From Fen-549 sp050011315 (GTDB lineage Bacteria; Actinomycetota; Thermoleophilia; Gaiellales; Gaiellaceae): a DNA stretch of 64,000 nucleotides. The stretch covers positions 1 through 64,000 of the forward strand of contig JBEKJI010000002.1 of NCBI GenBank assembly GCA_050011315.1, written 5' to 3'. Each line of letters begins with the position of its first letter. The stretch's first letter is position 1. A program made the position numbers and the translations under genes. Under the pieces are notes generated by a model. That model saw only the letters and a program-made list of their open reading frames with translations. It did not search any database and had not been told where the DNA came from. Positions 1-7,958 of the stretch are shown piece after piece.

Positions 1-403
1 GTTTCTCTGTTTCCAGCCGAGCTCCGAAAAGCAGTGTCGTGTTCGTAGCTGGAGGCTACGGATGCGACCGAGGACAACGCATCGCGTCGCCGAGCGCGGC
101 CAGGCGGTGGAGTGCTTCGTTTCGCTTGGCGCTCAAACAAACCCACCCGCGGGGTCGTGAAACGGTAGCTGGAAAAGGCGCACCGGCCGTGCCTTTTTTC
201 TACCGACTCCGTGTCGAATTTGCTCGCTGCCCCGCGAGCAGACCCAGAGCCAGCGCGGTTCCGGTTCGTAGCGAACGGTCGGCCGCACGCGTTACCGGCC
301 TCCCGGCACTGATAGGCTTCCCCGAGACCACGATCTCGGCCGTTCGAGGCGCTTCCGACGGCGAGCTGGGATCGAGGGCATCGTAAGCGACGGGAGGAAA
401 GTA
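1..403. other. Upstream region of rpsO, no supported gene
   Basis: No reading frame here looks like a real protein; the one open frame is arginine/serine-rich with no recognisable domain. The stretch holds a hairpin followed by a T run (173-199), probably the end of the transcript to the left, and then about 200 bases that would be the promoter and leader of rpsO. The ribosome binding site GGGAGGAAAG lies just before the rpsO start. I could not pick out a convincing -35/-10 pair. Confidence 0.4.
173..199 (+). terminator. Rho-independent terminator candidate upstream of rpsO
   Basis: AAAAGG and CAC on the left arm pair with GTG and CCTTTT on the right arm, with a two-base bulge, and six T residues follow. 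The A run on the left would let it work in both directions. It probably ends the transcript entering from the left edge. Confidence 0.45.
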
Positions 404-673
404 ATGTCCCTGACAAAGGAAGCGAAAGTCGAGATCGTCAATCGCTTCGGCGAGACCGGGTCGGACACCGGCTCGACCAAGGTGCAGATCGCTCTGCTCA
501 CCGAGCGTATCAACCAGCTCAACGAGCATCTGCGAACGCACGCGAAGGATCACCACTCGCGGCGCGGCCTGCTCAAGCTAGTCGGCCGGCGCAGGCGTCT
601 GCAGACATACCTGCAGAAGAACGACCTCGAGGCATACCGTGAACTGATCAAGGAGCTTGGCCTCAGGCGCTAG
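404..673 (+). CDS. rpsO: 30S ribosomal protein S15
   Basis: S15 binds 16S rRNA early in assembly of the 30S platform. The protein is 89 residues, the usual length, and carries the family signature: an N-terminal KxxIVxxFG-like segment, GSTKVQIALLTERI, the HxKDHHSRRGLL block near residues 41-52 and a basic RRRRLQTYL helix. The ATG follows a strong Shine-Dalgarno (GGGAGGAAAG). It is the first gene of an rpsO-pnp pair, separated from pnp by a long RNA stem (688-749), the arrangement used in many bacteria for RNase III processing. Confidence 0.98.
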   Translation: MSLTKEAKVEIVNRFGETGSDTGSTKVQIALLTERINQLNEHLRTHAKDHHSRRGLLKLVGRRRRLQTYLQKNDLEAYRELIKELGLRR

Positions 674-687
674 GGCTTCTATTAGAA

Positions 688-749
688 GGAGAGTGGAAGT
701 TTGAGCGAGTCGCGGCGTCGAACCGGGCTCACTCAAACTCCCGCTCTCC
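688..749 (+). promoter_or_regulatory. Long near-perfect stem between rpsO and pnp (probable RNase III processing site)
   Basis: The left arm starting at GGAGAG (688) and the right arm ending in CTCTCC (749) form about 24 base pairs including wobbles. The longest block is AGTTTGAG/CTCAAACT, with only A-C type mismatches and a loop near 713-724. In E. coli an equivalent stem upstream of pnp is cut by RNase III, and PNPase then degrades its own message. The position here, after the rpsO stop and before the pnp Shine-Dalgarno, fits that role. There is no T run, so it is not a standard terminator. Confidence 0.75.
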
Positions 750-770
750 GTGAAATGTGAGGAGTAGGAG

Positions 771-3260
771 ATGACCAGTATCGGAACCGGACGGCTTGAA
801 TCCGTCTCGGTGACCGTCGGCGATCAGGAGATCGTCTTCGAGACCGGGAAACTCGCCAAGCAAGCGGACGGCGCAGTCGTCGTTCGCTCCGGCGACACGA
901 TGGTGCTCGCAACGGCGCAGGGGAGAATGGAGGCGCGCGAGGGTGCCGACTTCTTCCCGCTGACGGTGGACGTCGAGGAGCGTATGTACGCCGCGGGCAA
1001 GATCCCCGGCGGTTTCTTCAAGCGCGAGGGACGCCCGACAGAACGGGCGATCCTGACCGCGCGCATGACCGACCGCCCGATCCGGCCGCTCTGGCCGAAG
1101 GGCTTCCGTAACGAGGTGCAGTGCATCGCCACCGTGCTTTCCGCCGACCTCGTGACAGCGCACGACGTCCTTTGCATCAACGGCGTCTCGGCGGCGCTGA
1201 TGATCTCCTCGCTGCCCTTCCTGGGGCCGGTGGGCGCAGTTCGCGTCGGCCTGATCGACGGTGAGCTCGTCGTCAACCGCACGATGCAGGAGATGGAAGC
1301 CTCCACGCTCGACCTGCTCGTGGTCGGCACCAAGGAGGCCCTGACGATGATCGAGGCGGGTGCCGAGGAGGTGCCCGAGGAGACGATTCTCGAGGCCTTC
1401 GAGCTCGCCCAGCGTGAGATCAGGAAGCTCTGCGAGGCGCAGGAAGAGCTGCGCAGCCGCGTCGGCAAGCCCAAGTGGCTCGACAGCGAGTTGACCGCCG
1501 AGCTGAAGAAGTCGCACGGTGAAGGCTTCCGCGCCCGCATCGCCGAGCTAGGTTTGCGCGAAGCCGCGGCGCTAGTAGACGAGATCGCCGCCGAGTTGGC
1601 GCCGGCGCTGACGATGGAGTCGACCGAGGCCGACATCGTCCGCCGCCTGCAGGTACGCCACAGTCTCCACGCGGTTCTCGAGCAGGAGCAGCTGGCGGCT
1701 GTCGAGGATCCGGTACGCGAGCAGTTCGGCGCCGACCTGCGCACCCTCACCGACGCCGAGCAGGACTCGAAGGAGCTGCGCGCCGCCAAGCGCCAGCTGC
1801 TCTTCGATCGCATCGTCGAAGAGACGGAGCTGCCCTTCCCGGTCGGCCCGGCTCCCGCCGAGGGCGAGGTTGCGGTCAAGGACCAGACCACGAAGCAGTC
1901 CATCCGGCGAACCGCCGAAGCGATCTACAAGGATCTCGTCCGCCAGAAGATCGCCGTCGACAAGCGCCGCCCCGACGGTCGCGGCACCGAGGAGATCCGT
2001 CCGATCACCTGCGAGGTCTCGGTCTCGCCGCGCACGCACGGCTCGGCTCTCTTCACGCGCGGCCAAACGCAGGTGATGACCCTGCTCACGCTGGGTACCG
2101 CCAAGGAAGGCCAGCGCATCGACGATCTCTCGCTCGAGGACGAGCGCCGCTACATGCACCACTACAACTTCCCGCCCTACTCGGTTGGGGAGACCGGCTT
2201 CATGCGCGGACCCAAGCGCCGCGACATCGGTCACGGCGCCCTCGCTCAGCGGGCGCTCGAGCCGATGATTCCGCCGGCCGAGGAGTTCCCGTACACGATC
2301 CGGCTCGTCTCCGAGACGATGGAGTCGAACGGCTCGTCGTCGATGGCCTCGGTCTGCGGCTCGACCCTGGCGCTGATGGATGCGGGCGTGCCGATCAAGA
2401 GCCCGGTCAGCGGTATCGCCATGGGCCTCGTCAAGGAGGGCGACGACTACGTCATCCTGACCGACATCCAGGGCGCCGAGGATCACCTGGGCGACATGGA
2501 CTTCAAGGTCGCCGGTACGTCCGAGGGAATCACCGCCCTGCAGATGGACATCAAGATCACCGGCGTCACGCAAGAGATCATGAACGCGGCCCTGGCTCAG
2601 GCCAAGAGGGCTCGCGAGGCGATCCTCGAGCAGATGACCGCCACCATCGCCGAGCCCAGGCAGGAGCTGGCCGGGCACGCACCGCGCATCTCGACCGTCT
2701 CGATCGACCCGGAGATGATCGGCGCCGTGATCGGCAAGGGCGGCGAGACGATCCGCGCGCTCGAGGCCGACTACGAGGTGCAGATCGACATACAGGAGGA
2801 CGGGACGGTGCTCGTCTACGCCACGTCAGGCACGAACGCCGACGCTGCGGTCGCTGCCATTCGCGCCATGACCAAGAACCCGGAGGTTGGCGACGAGTAC
2901 ACCGGGCGAGTCGTAAAGCTGACCCAGTTCGGCGCCTTCGTCGAACTGAAGAAGGGGACCGACGGCCTACTCCACGTCTCCAATGTCGGGCCGGGAAGGG
3001 TCGACCGGATCGAGGATGTGCTCGATCGTGGCGACGTTATCGACGTACTCGTGCAAGAAGTGGACAAGGAGCGCGGCCGGATCGGGCTCAAACTCCTGGC
3101 CAAACACGAGAATGGAGAGCTCGTACTACCCGATAAGCTGGTCGAAAGGGCACGCGAGAAGGCGGCTAATAGGCCTGAGGGCTCAGGCGAGCGGTACGAG
3201 CGTGGCCCGAGTCGGGAGGGCGAGGGCGGAAGGCGCCGGCCCCCGAGGCAAAGGCGCTAG
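771..3260 (+). CDS. pnp: Polyribonucleotide nucleotidyltransferase (PNPase)
   Basis: Phosphorolytic 3'-to-5' exoribonuclease of mRNA decay, cytoplasmic. The 829 residues hold two RNase PH-like domains (about 10-140 and 330-550) separated by the all-helical domain, then a KH domain (GAVIGKGGETI, about 645-700) and an S1 domain (about 705-775, ending DKERGRIGLKL). The RNase PH core motifs GFMRGPKRRDIGHGALAQRAL and SNGSSSMASVCG are intact. The C-terminal tail is short, basic and glycine/arginine-rich. The ATG follows GAGGAGTAGGAG. It is co-directional with rpsO and probably under PNPase/RNase III autocontrol through the upstream stem. Confidence 0.98.
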   Translation: MTSIGTGRLESVSVTVGDQEIVFETGKLAKQADGAVVVRSGDTMVLATAQGRMEAREGADFFPLTVDVEERMYAAGKIPGGFFKREGRPTERAILTARMTDRPIRPLWPKGFRNEVQCIATVLSADLVTAHDVLCINGVSAALMISSLPFLGPVGAVRVGLIDGELVVNRTMQEMEASTLDLLVVGTKEALTMIEAGAEEVPEETILEAFELAQREIRKLCEAQEELRSRVGKPKWLDSELTAELKKSHGEGFRARIAELGLREAAALVDEIAAELAPALTMESTEADIVRRLQVRHSLHAVLEQEQLAAVEDPVREQFGADLRTLTDAEQDSKELRAAKRQLLFDRIVEETELPFPVGPAPAEGEVAVKDQTTKQSIRRTAEAIYKDLVRQKIAVDKRRPDGRGTEEIRPITCEVSVSPRTHGSALFTRGQTQVMTLLTLGTAKEGQRIDDLSLEDERRYMHHYNFPPYSVGETGFMRGPKRRDIGHGALAQRALEPMIPPAEEFPYTIRLVSETMESNGSSSMASVCGSTLALMDAGVPIKSPVSGIAMGLVKEGDDYVILTDIQGAEDHLGDMDFKVAGTSEGITALQMDIKITGVTQEIMNAALAQAKRAREAILEQMTATIAEPRQELAGHAPRISTVSIDPEMIGAVIGKGGETIRALEADYEVQIDIQEDGTVLVYATSGTNADAAVAAIRAMTKNPEVGDEYTGRVVKLTQFGAFVELKKGTDGLLHVSNVGPGRVDRIEDVLDRGDVIDVLVQEVDKERGRIGLKLLAKHENGELVLPDKLVERAREKAANRPEGSGERYERGPSREGEGGRRRPPRQRR

Positions 3261-3290
3261 GAAGAAGAGCACAAGGAGAAGAAAGAGCCC

Positions 3291-3803
3291 ATGCGCTGGC
3301 GAAAGAGCGGAGAGCAAATACCGGAGAGTGGCTCCAGCATCGATATACCGAGACTGGAGCGCGAGCTGGGCGTACGGATCGGAGCGCGAGGCAAAGTGGT
3401 GCTCTCACTCGCCTGTGTCGAGATGGACCGCTCCAATCACCGCGAGCTCGGCGCCGAGCACGTGATCGTCGGGGTGCTCGAGGAGGGTGGTCCTGCGGCG
3501 CAGCTCCTGATCGAGCACGGCATGACGCTCGATGAGGCACGGGCCCAGATTGCCGAGGCGCTCTGGGAGGCTGGCGATTCGTACGGAGAGGTCGAGCTCA
3601 CCTCGGAGGCTGCGAACATCCTCGCTACCGCCGCCGAGGCGGCCGGTATGCGCGGTCACTCGGCGATCGAGCCCGAGCACATGACCTACGGGTTTGCATG
3701 CTCGGGCTTCGAGATCACGAGTCGGGTGCTACACATGGTCGGTGTCGACCGGCCCAAGCTCCTGAAGGCCTCCGAGAGCCTTCTGAGTCAGAACGGTCAC
3801 TAA
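3291..3803 (+). CDS. Clp N-terminal-domain protein without an ATPase domain
   Basis: A 170-residue protein. Residues about 37-160 carry a double Clp_N repeat (RSNHRELGAEHVIVGVLEEG and SAIEPEHMTYGFACSG blocks), the substrate- and adaptor-binding module of ClpA/ClpC. No AAA+ domain, Walker motif or ClpP-binding loop follows. Stand-alone Clp_N proteins are common in actinobacteria and may act as adaptors or decoys for ClpC; that role is inference. The gene follows pnp by 30 bases and is probably co-transcribed. Its TAA stop is immediately followed by a 161-bp dispersed repeat. Confidence 0.8.
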   Translation: MRWRKSGEQIPESGSSIDIPRLERELGVRIGARGKVVLSLACVEMDRSNHRELGAEHVIVGVLEEGGPAAQLLIEHGMTLDEARAQIAEALWEAGDSYGEVELTSEAANILATAAEAAGMRGHSAIEPEHMTYGFACSGFEITSRVLHMVGVDRPKLLKASESLLSQNGH

Positions 3804-3964
3804 GGCCCTATTCCGGTAGATCTACACGCCCGATGCGGCCGATCCGCGGCGCCAGTGGCCGCCGGGACCGTTCGCCGCACTACCAGTGCGCCTTCACGAC
3901 CCGTCCGAACTCTGGCATCCACGGCTCGACCCCCTCGGTCGTACATCTCGACCGGTATAGGGCT
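3804..3964 (+). repeat. Dispersed intergenic repeat, copy 1 (161 bp)
   Basis: This stretch matches the reverse complement of 37898-38058 over its whole length. Shared blocks include CTACACGCCCGA, GCGGCGCCAGTG, CCAGTGCG and TGGCATCCACGGCTC. Its ends are imperfect inverted repeats (GGCCCTATTCCGGTAGA against AGCCCTATACCGGTCGA read from the other end). An inner CACTACCAGTG is also self-complementary. Both copies start directly after a gene's TAA stop. It has no coding potential and could be a MITE-like element or a structured RNA or terminator. Confidence 0.8.
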
Positions 3965-4012
3965 CCAGAGCCGGCTCCGGGCGTAATCGCCCGTAACGCG
4001 GGTGCCGCTCGC

Positions 4013-4018
4013 TAGGAT
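4013..4018 (+). promoter_or_regulatory. -10 box for leaderless start of the M16 peptidase
   Basis: TAGGAT ends 6 bases before the GTG start at 4025, so transcription should begin at or next to the start codon. No Shine-Dalgarno is visible. Confidence 0.55.
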
Positions 4019-4024
4019 CGCTGC

Positions 4025-5317
4025 GTGCAGAAGGTCGTGCTCTCGGAGCTCGCCTCGGGCGAGCGCGTGATCTCGGAACGGATGCCGTCGGTGCGCTCGG
4101 TGGCGATCGGCTTCTGGATCGGCGTCGGTTCGCGCGACGAGACGCCTGCCAAGGCCGGGCTCACCCACTTCATCGAGCACCTGCTCTTCAAGGGCACCCG
4201 CTCCTACGGCGCTCGCCAAATCGCCGAGACCTTCGACGAGCTGGGCGGGGAGCTGAACGCCGCCACCTCGCGCGAGCACACCGTCGTCTACGGGCGTGTC
4301 CCCTACGACCACCTCGAGCGAGCGATCGACGTAATGACCGACATGGTCTTCGTCCCCACCTTCGCCGACATCGATGCCGAGCGTGAGGTGGTGCTGGAGG
4401 AGATCGCGATGCTAGAAGACGCTCCCCAGGACATGGTCCACGACCTCGTCAGCGAGGCGGTCTTCGGCGGCCATCCGCTCGGGCGGCCGGTGCTGGGGCG
4501 CACCGAAGTGATCTCCTCGGTCAGCAGGCGCACAATCGCCGGCTTCCACGAGAGCATGTACCACCCCGGCAACGTCGTCGTCGCGGCGGCCGGGAACGTG
4601 GCCCACGAACGGCTGGTCTCGCTCGTGACGCGGGCGGCGAGCGCACGCGAGCACGCAACCGCCAGCCCCTACGTGCGTAAGCCGCTTTCGAGAACAGCCG
4701 GTGCCGGAGTTCGCTTCCAGCGTAAGGAGACCGAGCAGTACCACGTCTGCGTCGCGGCACCGGGGATCGCCCGTTCCGACCGGCGCCGTTTCGCCGCCTC
4801 CCTGCTCGATTCGATTCTCGGCGGCTCGGCCTCCTCGAGACTGTTCCAGGAGATCCGCGAGAAGCGCGGTATGGCCTACTCGGTCTACAGCTTCGTCGCT
4901 CAGTACTCCGACACCGGCCTGGTCGGGATCAGCCTCGGCACGCGCGAGGACAACCTCGGCGCCTGTCTGGAGATTGCCGCCGAACAGGTGGCCGAGATCG
5001 CCGCCGGCAACTTCCAGAAAGGCGAGCTGGAGCGTGCCAAGGAGCACGCGCGGGGCCGGATCATGCTTTCGATGGAGTCCACCTCGACCCGGATGACCAG
5101 GCTCGGCCGCTCGGTCATCACCGACACCGAGCTGCTTTCGCCCGAGCGCATCATCGCCGAGATCGAGGCGGTCGAGCCCGACGCGGTCAGCGAGCTGGCG
5201 AGCATGCTGCTGGCGTCGGAGCGCCTTTCCGTGGCCGGTATTGGCCCGGACGAAGAACGCTTCTATACTGCCGTCGACGCGATCAACCCCGGTCTGGCGA
5301 GGAGGTCAGCGGCATGA
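4025..5317 (+). CDS. M16-family zinc peptidase (processing-peptidase-like)
   Basis: A 430-residue member of the pitrilysin/mitochondrial-processing-peptidase family. The inverted zinc motif HxxEH is present as HFIEHLLFKGT near residues 48-58, with the acidic residues downstream in the EREVVLEEIAMLED segment. The second half holds the RxxxY-type region (KRGMAYSVYSF). The start is GTG with a -10 box 6 bases upstream, so it is probably leaderless. The gene overlaps dapB by ATGA. In many Gram-positive genomes an M16 gene sits near pnp and the dap genes; its substrate is unknown. Confidence 0.92.
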   Translation: MQKVVLSELASGERVISERMPSVRSVAIGFWIGVGSRDETPAKAGLTHFIEHLLFKGTRSYGARQIAETFDELGGELNAATSREHTVVYGRVPYDHLERAIDVMTDMVFVPTFADIDAEREVVLEEIAMLEDAPQDMVHDLVSEAVFGGHPLGRPVLGRTEVISSVSRRTIAGFHESMYHPGNVVVAAAGNVAHERLVSLVTRAASAREHATASPYVRKPLSRTAGAGVRFQRKETEQYHVCVAAPGIARSDRRRFAASLLDSILGGSASSRLFQEIREKRGMAYSVYSFVAQYSDTGLVGISLGTREDNLGACLEIAAEQVAEIAAGNFQKGELERAKEHARGRIMLSMESTSTRMTRLGRSVITDTELLSPERIIAEIEAVEPDAVSELASMLLASERLSVAGIGPDEERFYTAVDAINPGLARRSAA

Positions 5318-5955
5318 GAGTTGCTTTCTTTGGCTGTCGTGGAAAGGTCGGCAGTGAGATCTGCCCGGCGCTGGAGAGCGCCGGTTACAGCGTTATGGGA
5401 GTCGATATCGGCACCGTGTTCGATCTTCACGGCATCGACGCGGTTATTGATTTCACTCAGGCGGATGCCGTCGTAAAGAACGTTTTAGACGCTCTTGCCC
5501 ACGGCATTCCCTGCATCGTGGGAACCACCGGCTTCTCGCGCGACCAGCTGGCGAAGCTGGACAAGAGCGCGCGCGAGGCTGGGAAGCCTGTCTTCGTGGC
5601 GGCGAACTTCGCCATCGGAGCCGTGCTGATGATGCGCTTCGCTCGCGAGGCCGCTCACTACATGGAGCGAGCCGAGATCGTCGAGTTTCACCACGAGACG
5701 AAAAAGGACGCGCCTTCGGGCACGGCCAAGGTAACGGCCGAGATGATGGGCAGCAATCCGACCATCCACTCGGTGCGTCTGCCCGGGCTAGTAGCCCATC
5801 AGGAAGTACTGCTGGCAGGTGTCGGGCAGTTACTCACGATCCGCCACGACACCTTCTCGCGAAAGGCTTACCTGCCGGGCATCCTGCTGGCCTTGCAGAA
5901 GCTCCCCAAGCTGCCGCCCGGCCTGACCGAGGGGCTGGACGCGCTGCTCGGTTAG
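5314..5955 (+). CDS. dapB: 4-hydroxy-tetrahydrodipicolinate reductase
   Basis: NAD(P)H-dependent reductase of the diaminopimelate/lysine pathway, acting after DapA. The dinucleotide-binding start VAFFGCRGKVGSEI, the VGTTGF loop and the catalytic block EFHHETKKDAPSGTA are present. At 213 residues it is shorter than the usual 240-270; the loss lies between the first strand pair and the VIDFTQ segment, so the Rossmann part is compact but the active site is complete. The ATG overlaps the stop of the M16 gene, and a GAGGAGG Shine-Dalgarno lies inside that gene. Confidence 0.95.
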   Translation: MRVAFFGCRGKVGSEICPALESAGYSVMGVDIGTVFDLHGIDAVIDFTQADAVVKNVLDALAHGIPCIVGTTGFSRDQLAKLDKSAREAGKPVFVAANFAIGAVLMMRFAREAAHYMERAEIVEFHHETKKDAPSGTAKVTAEMMGSNPTIHSVRLPGLVAHQEVLLAGVGQLLTIRHDTFSRKAYLPGILLALQKLPKLPPGLTEGLDALLG

Positions 5956-5967
5956 CGATTCCCCACC

Positions 5968-6208
5968 GGTGTCAGACACCGTTTGCTGTCAAGGTTTTTG
6001 CTGTGCCGAAAGCGTGCCGCTCTATCCACCATCGCGGCGCGACGAGGAGGGTGGAGAATCGAGCGTAAGCGCGCCCGGTTCGCTTTTCGACCGCGATCCT
6101 GTGCCGATGCAGTCAAACGGCCTATAGGGACTCGCTCCCCTTCGCCGATGGAGGAAAAGATCCACTTTCGTTACCGGCGCCCCTTGACAGCTCCTGGTGT
6201 CTGACACC
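5968..6208. mobile_element. MITE-like element with 28-bp terminal inverted repeats
   Basis: The left end reads GGTGTCAGACACC, four variable bases, then GCTGTCAAGG. The right end is its inverted copy (CCTTGACAGC, four bases, GGTGTCTGACACC). The 13-mer is itself a palindrome of the kind seen in REP sequences mobilised by RAYT transposases. The 241-bp element has no credible ORF and fills most of the dapB-ilvD gap. No transposase is nearby, so it would be mobilised in trans. Confidence 0.75.
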
Positions 6209-6283
6209 CGCGCCCGACCCGCGCTCTGGATACCCGTGCTCGCTACGCTCTCCCTAGTCCGCGGAGAAGGAGAGAAGAGTCGT

Positions 6284-7939
6284 ATGCGCAGCGATCAGAT
6301 CAAGCAGGGAATCGAGCGGATGCCGAACCGTGCGCTTCTGTACGGAACCGGCGTCACGCCCGACCAGATGTCGAAGCCGTTCATCGGCGTGTGCTCGAGC
6401 TTCACCGATCTGATCCCCGGGCACGTCGGCATGCGTGCGCTCGAGCGCAAGATCGAGTGGGGTGTCTGCGCCGGCGGCGGCGTGCCGTTCGTCTTCGGGG
6501 TACCGGGCATCTGCGACGGCATCGCCATGGGCCACTCGGGCATGCACTACTCGCTGCCCTCGCGCGAGCTGATCGCCGACATCATCGAGTCGATCGTGCA
6601 GGCCCACCAGCTCGACGGCCTCGTCCTTCTCACCAACTGCGACAAGATCACCCCCGGGATGCTGATGGCGGCCTGCCGGCTCGACGTTCCGTCCATCGTC
6701 GTGACGGCCGGGCCGATGCGCTCGGGCCGGCTCCACGGCAAGCGCTTGGCGCTGGTGCGCAACACCTTCGAGGCCGTCGGCCTTTGCCAGGCTGGGCGTA
6801 TGAGCGAGGCCGAAGCGGGGGAGATGGAGATCGAGACCTGCCCCGGCGAGGGCTCCTGTCAGGGCCTCTACACCGCCAACACGATGGCCTGCCTTACCGA
6901 GACTATGGGCATGAGCCTGCCCGGCACCGCCACGGCGCTGGCCGGTTCGGCCAAGAAGATGCGCCTGGCCGAGCTGGCCGGTGAGCGCATCGTCGATCTC
7001 GTGCGTGGAGGTGTCACGCCGCGTCAGATCGTCACCAAGCAGTCGCTCGAGAACGCGATCCGCATGGACATGGCGCTCGGCGGCTCGACCAACACAACCC
7101 TGCACATCCCCGCGATCGCCCACGACGCCGAGGTCGACATAACGCTTGCCGACTTCGACCGGCTCAGCCGCGTGACGCCGCAGCTGACCCTGATCGAGCC
7201 CGCGGCCGAGACGGTGATGGAAGACATCGAGTTCGCCGGCGGCATCCCGGCCGTGATGAAGAGCCTCGAGACGCTCCTGAACAAGGATTGCGTCACCGTA
7301 TCGGGCCGGACGGTCGGCGAGATCGTCGCCAAGGTTCCGCCCGGCGACCCGGAGGTCATCCGCCCGCTCGACCGTCCGATCTCCGCCGAGGGCGGCATCG
7401 CCGTGCTCAAGGGCACGCTCGCGCCCGACGGCGCGGTCGTCAAGCAGGGCGCGATCTCCCCGGGCATGATGCGCTTCACCGGCAGCGCACGCGTGTTCGA
7501 GAGCGAGGACGCGGCGATGGACTATCTCCGCGCCGGCAAGGTGGTCGAGAAGGACATCCTGATCGTCCGCAACGAAGGTCCGAAAGGAGGCCCCGGTATG
7601 CGCGAGTCGCTGGCGCTGACCGCCGCCGTGGCAGGCTGCGGGCTCGGCGACAAGATCGCGATCGTCACCGACGGGCGCTTCTCGGGCGGTACGCGCAACC
7701 TCTCGATCGGTCACGTCTCGCCCGAGGCGGCCGACTGCGGCCCGATTGCGCTGGTGCAGGACGGAGACGAGATCGCGATCGATCTACCCGGGCGAAAGCT
7801 CGACCTGCTCGTGCCCGAATCGGAGCTCGAGACGCGCAAGGCTGCCTGGCAGAAGCCGGAGCCCAAGTTCACGCGCGGCTGGCTCGCCCGCTATGCCCGC
7901 GTCGTCTCGAGCGCATCTTCCGGCGCGGTCCTCGAATAG
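6284..7939 (+). CDS. ilvD: Dihydroxy-acid dehydratase
   Basis: Iron-sulfur dehydratase of branched-chain amino-acid synthesis, converting 2,3-dihydroxy-isovalerate and -methylvalerate to the keto acids. Cluster and active-site motifs are visible: LLTNCDKITPGM, CPGEGSCQGLYTANTM, GGSTNTTLH, GPKGGPGMRE and DGRFSGGTRN. I chose the ATG at 6284, after GGAGAAGGAGAG; an in-frame upstream ATG lies inside the MITE and would add unrelated residues. The resulting 551 residues match the family length. dapA follows closely. Confidence 0.97.
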   Translation: MRSDQIKQGIERMPNRALLYGTGVTPDQMSKPFIGVCSSFTDLIPGHVGMRALERKIEWGVCAGGGVPFVFGVPGICDGIAMGHSGMHYSLPSRELIADIIESIVQAHQLDGLVLLTNCDKITPGMLMAACRLDVPSIVVTAGPMRSGRLHGKRLALVRNTFEAVGLCQAGRMSEAEAGEMEIETCPGEGSCQGLYTANTMACLTETMGMSLPGTATALAGSAKKMRLAELAGERIVDLVRGGVTPRQIVTKQSLENAIRMDMALGGSTNTTLHIPAIAHDAEVDITLADFDRLSRVTPQLTLIEPAAETVMEDIEFAGGIPAVMKSLETLLNKDCVTVSGRTVGEIVAKVPPGDPEVIRPLDRPISAEGGIAVLKGTLAPDGAVVKQGAISPGMMRFTGSARVFESEDAAMDYLRAGKVVEKDILIVRNEGPKGGPGMRESLALTAAVAGCGLGDKIAIVTDGRFSGGTRNLSIGHVSPEAADCGPIALVQDGDEIAIDLPGRKLDLLVPESELETRKAAWQKPEPKFTRGWLARYARVVSSASSGAVLE

Positions 7940-7946
7940 GGACGGA

Positions 7947-7952
7947 TAGAAT
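7947..7952 (+). promoter_or_regulatory. -10 box for leaderless dapA
   Basis: TAGAAT lies 6 bases before the GTG start at 7959. It sits just after the ilvD stop, so dapA probably has its own leaderless transcript besides read-through from ilvD. Confidence 0.55.
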
Positions 7953-7958
7953 CGCACC

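Noticed and set aside
39..386. Open frame of 115 codons at the left edge
   Set aside because: Arginine/serine-rich, crosses a terminator-like hairpin, no start signal and no domain.
6254..7714. Long antisense open frame over ilvD (486 codons)
   Set aside because: Composition is that of a high-GC shadow frame (His, Asp, Arg, Ala), and ilvD on the other strand has all its motifs.
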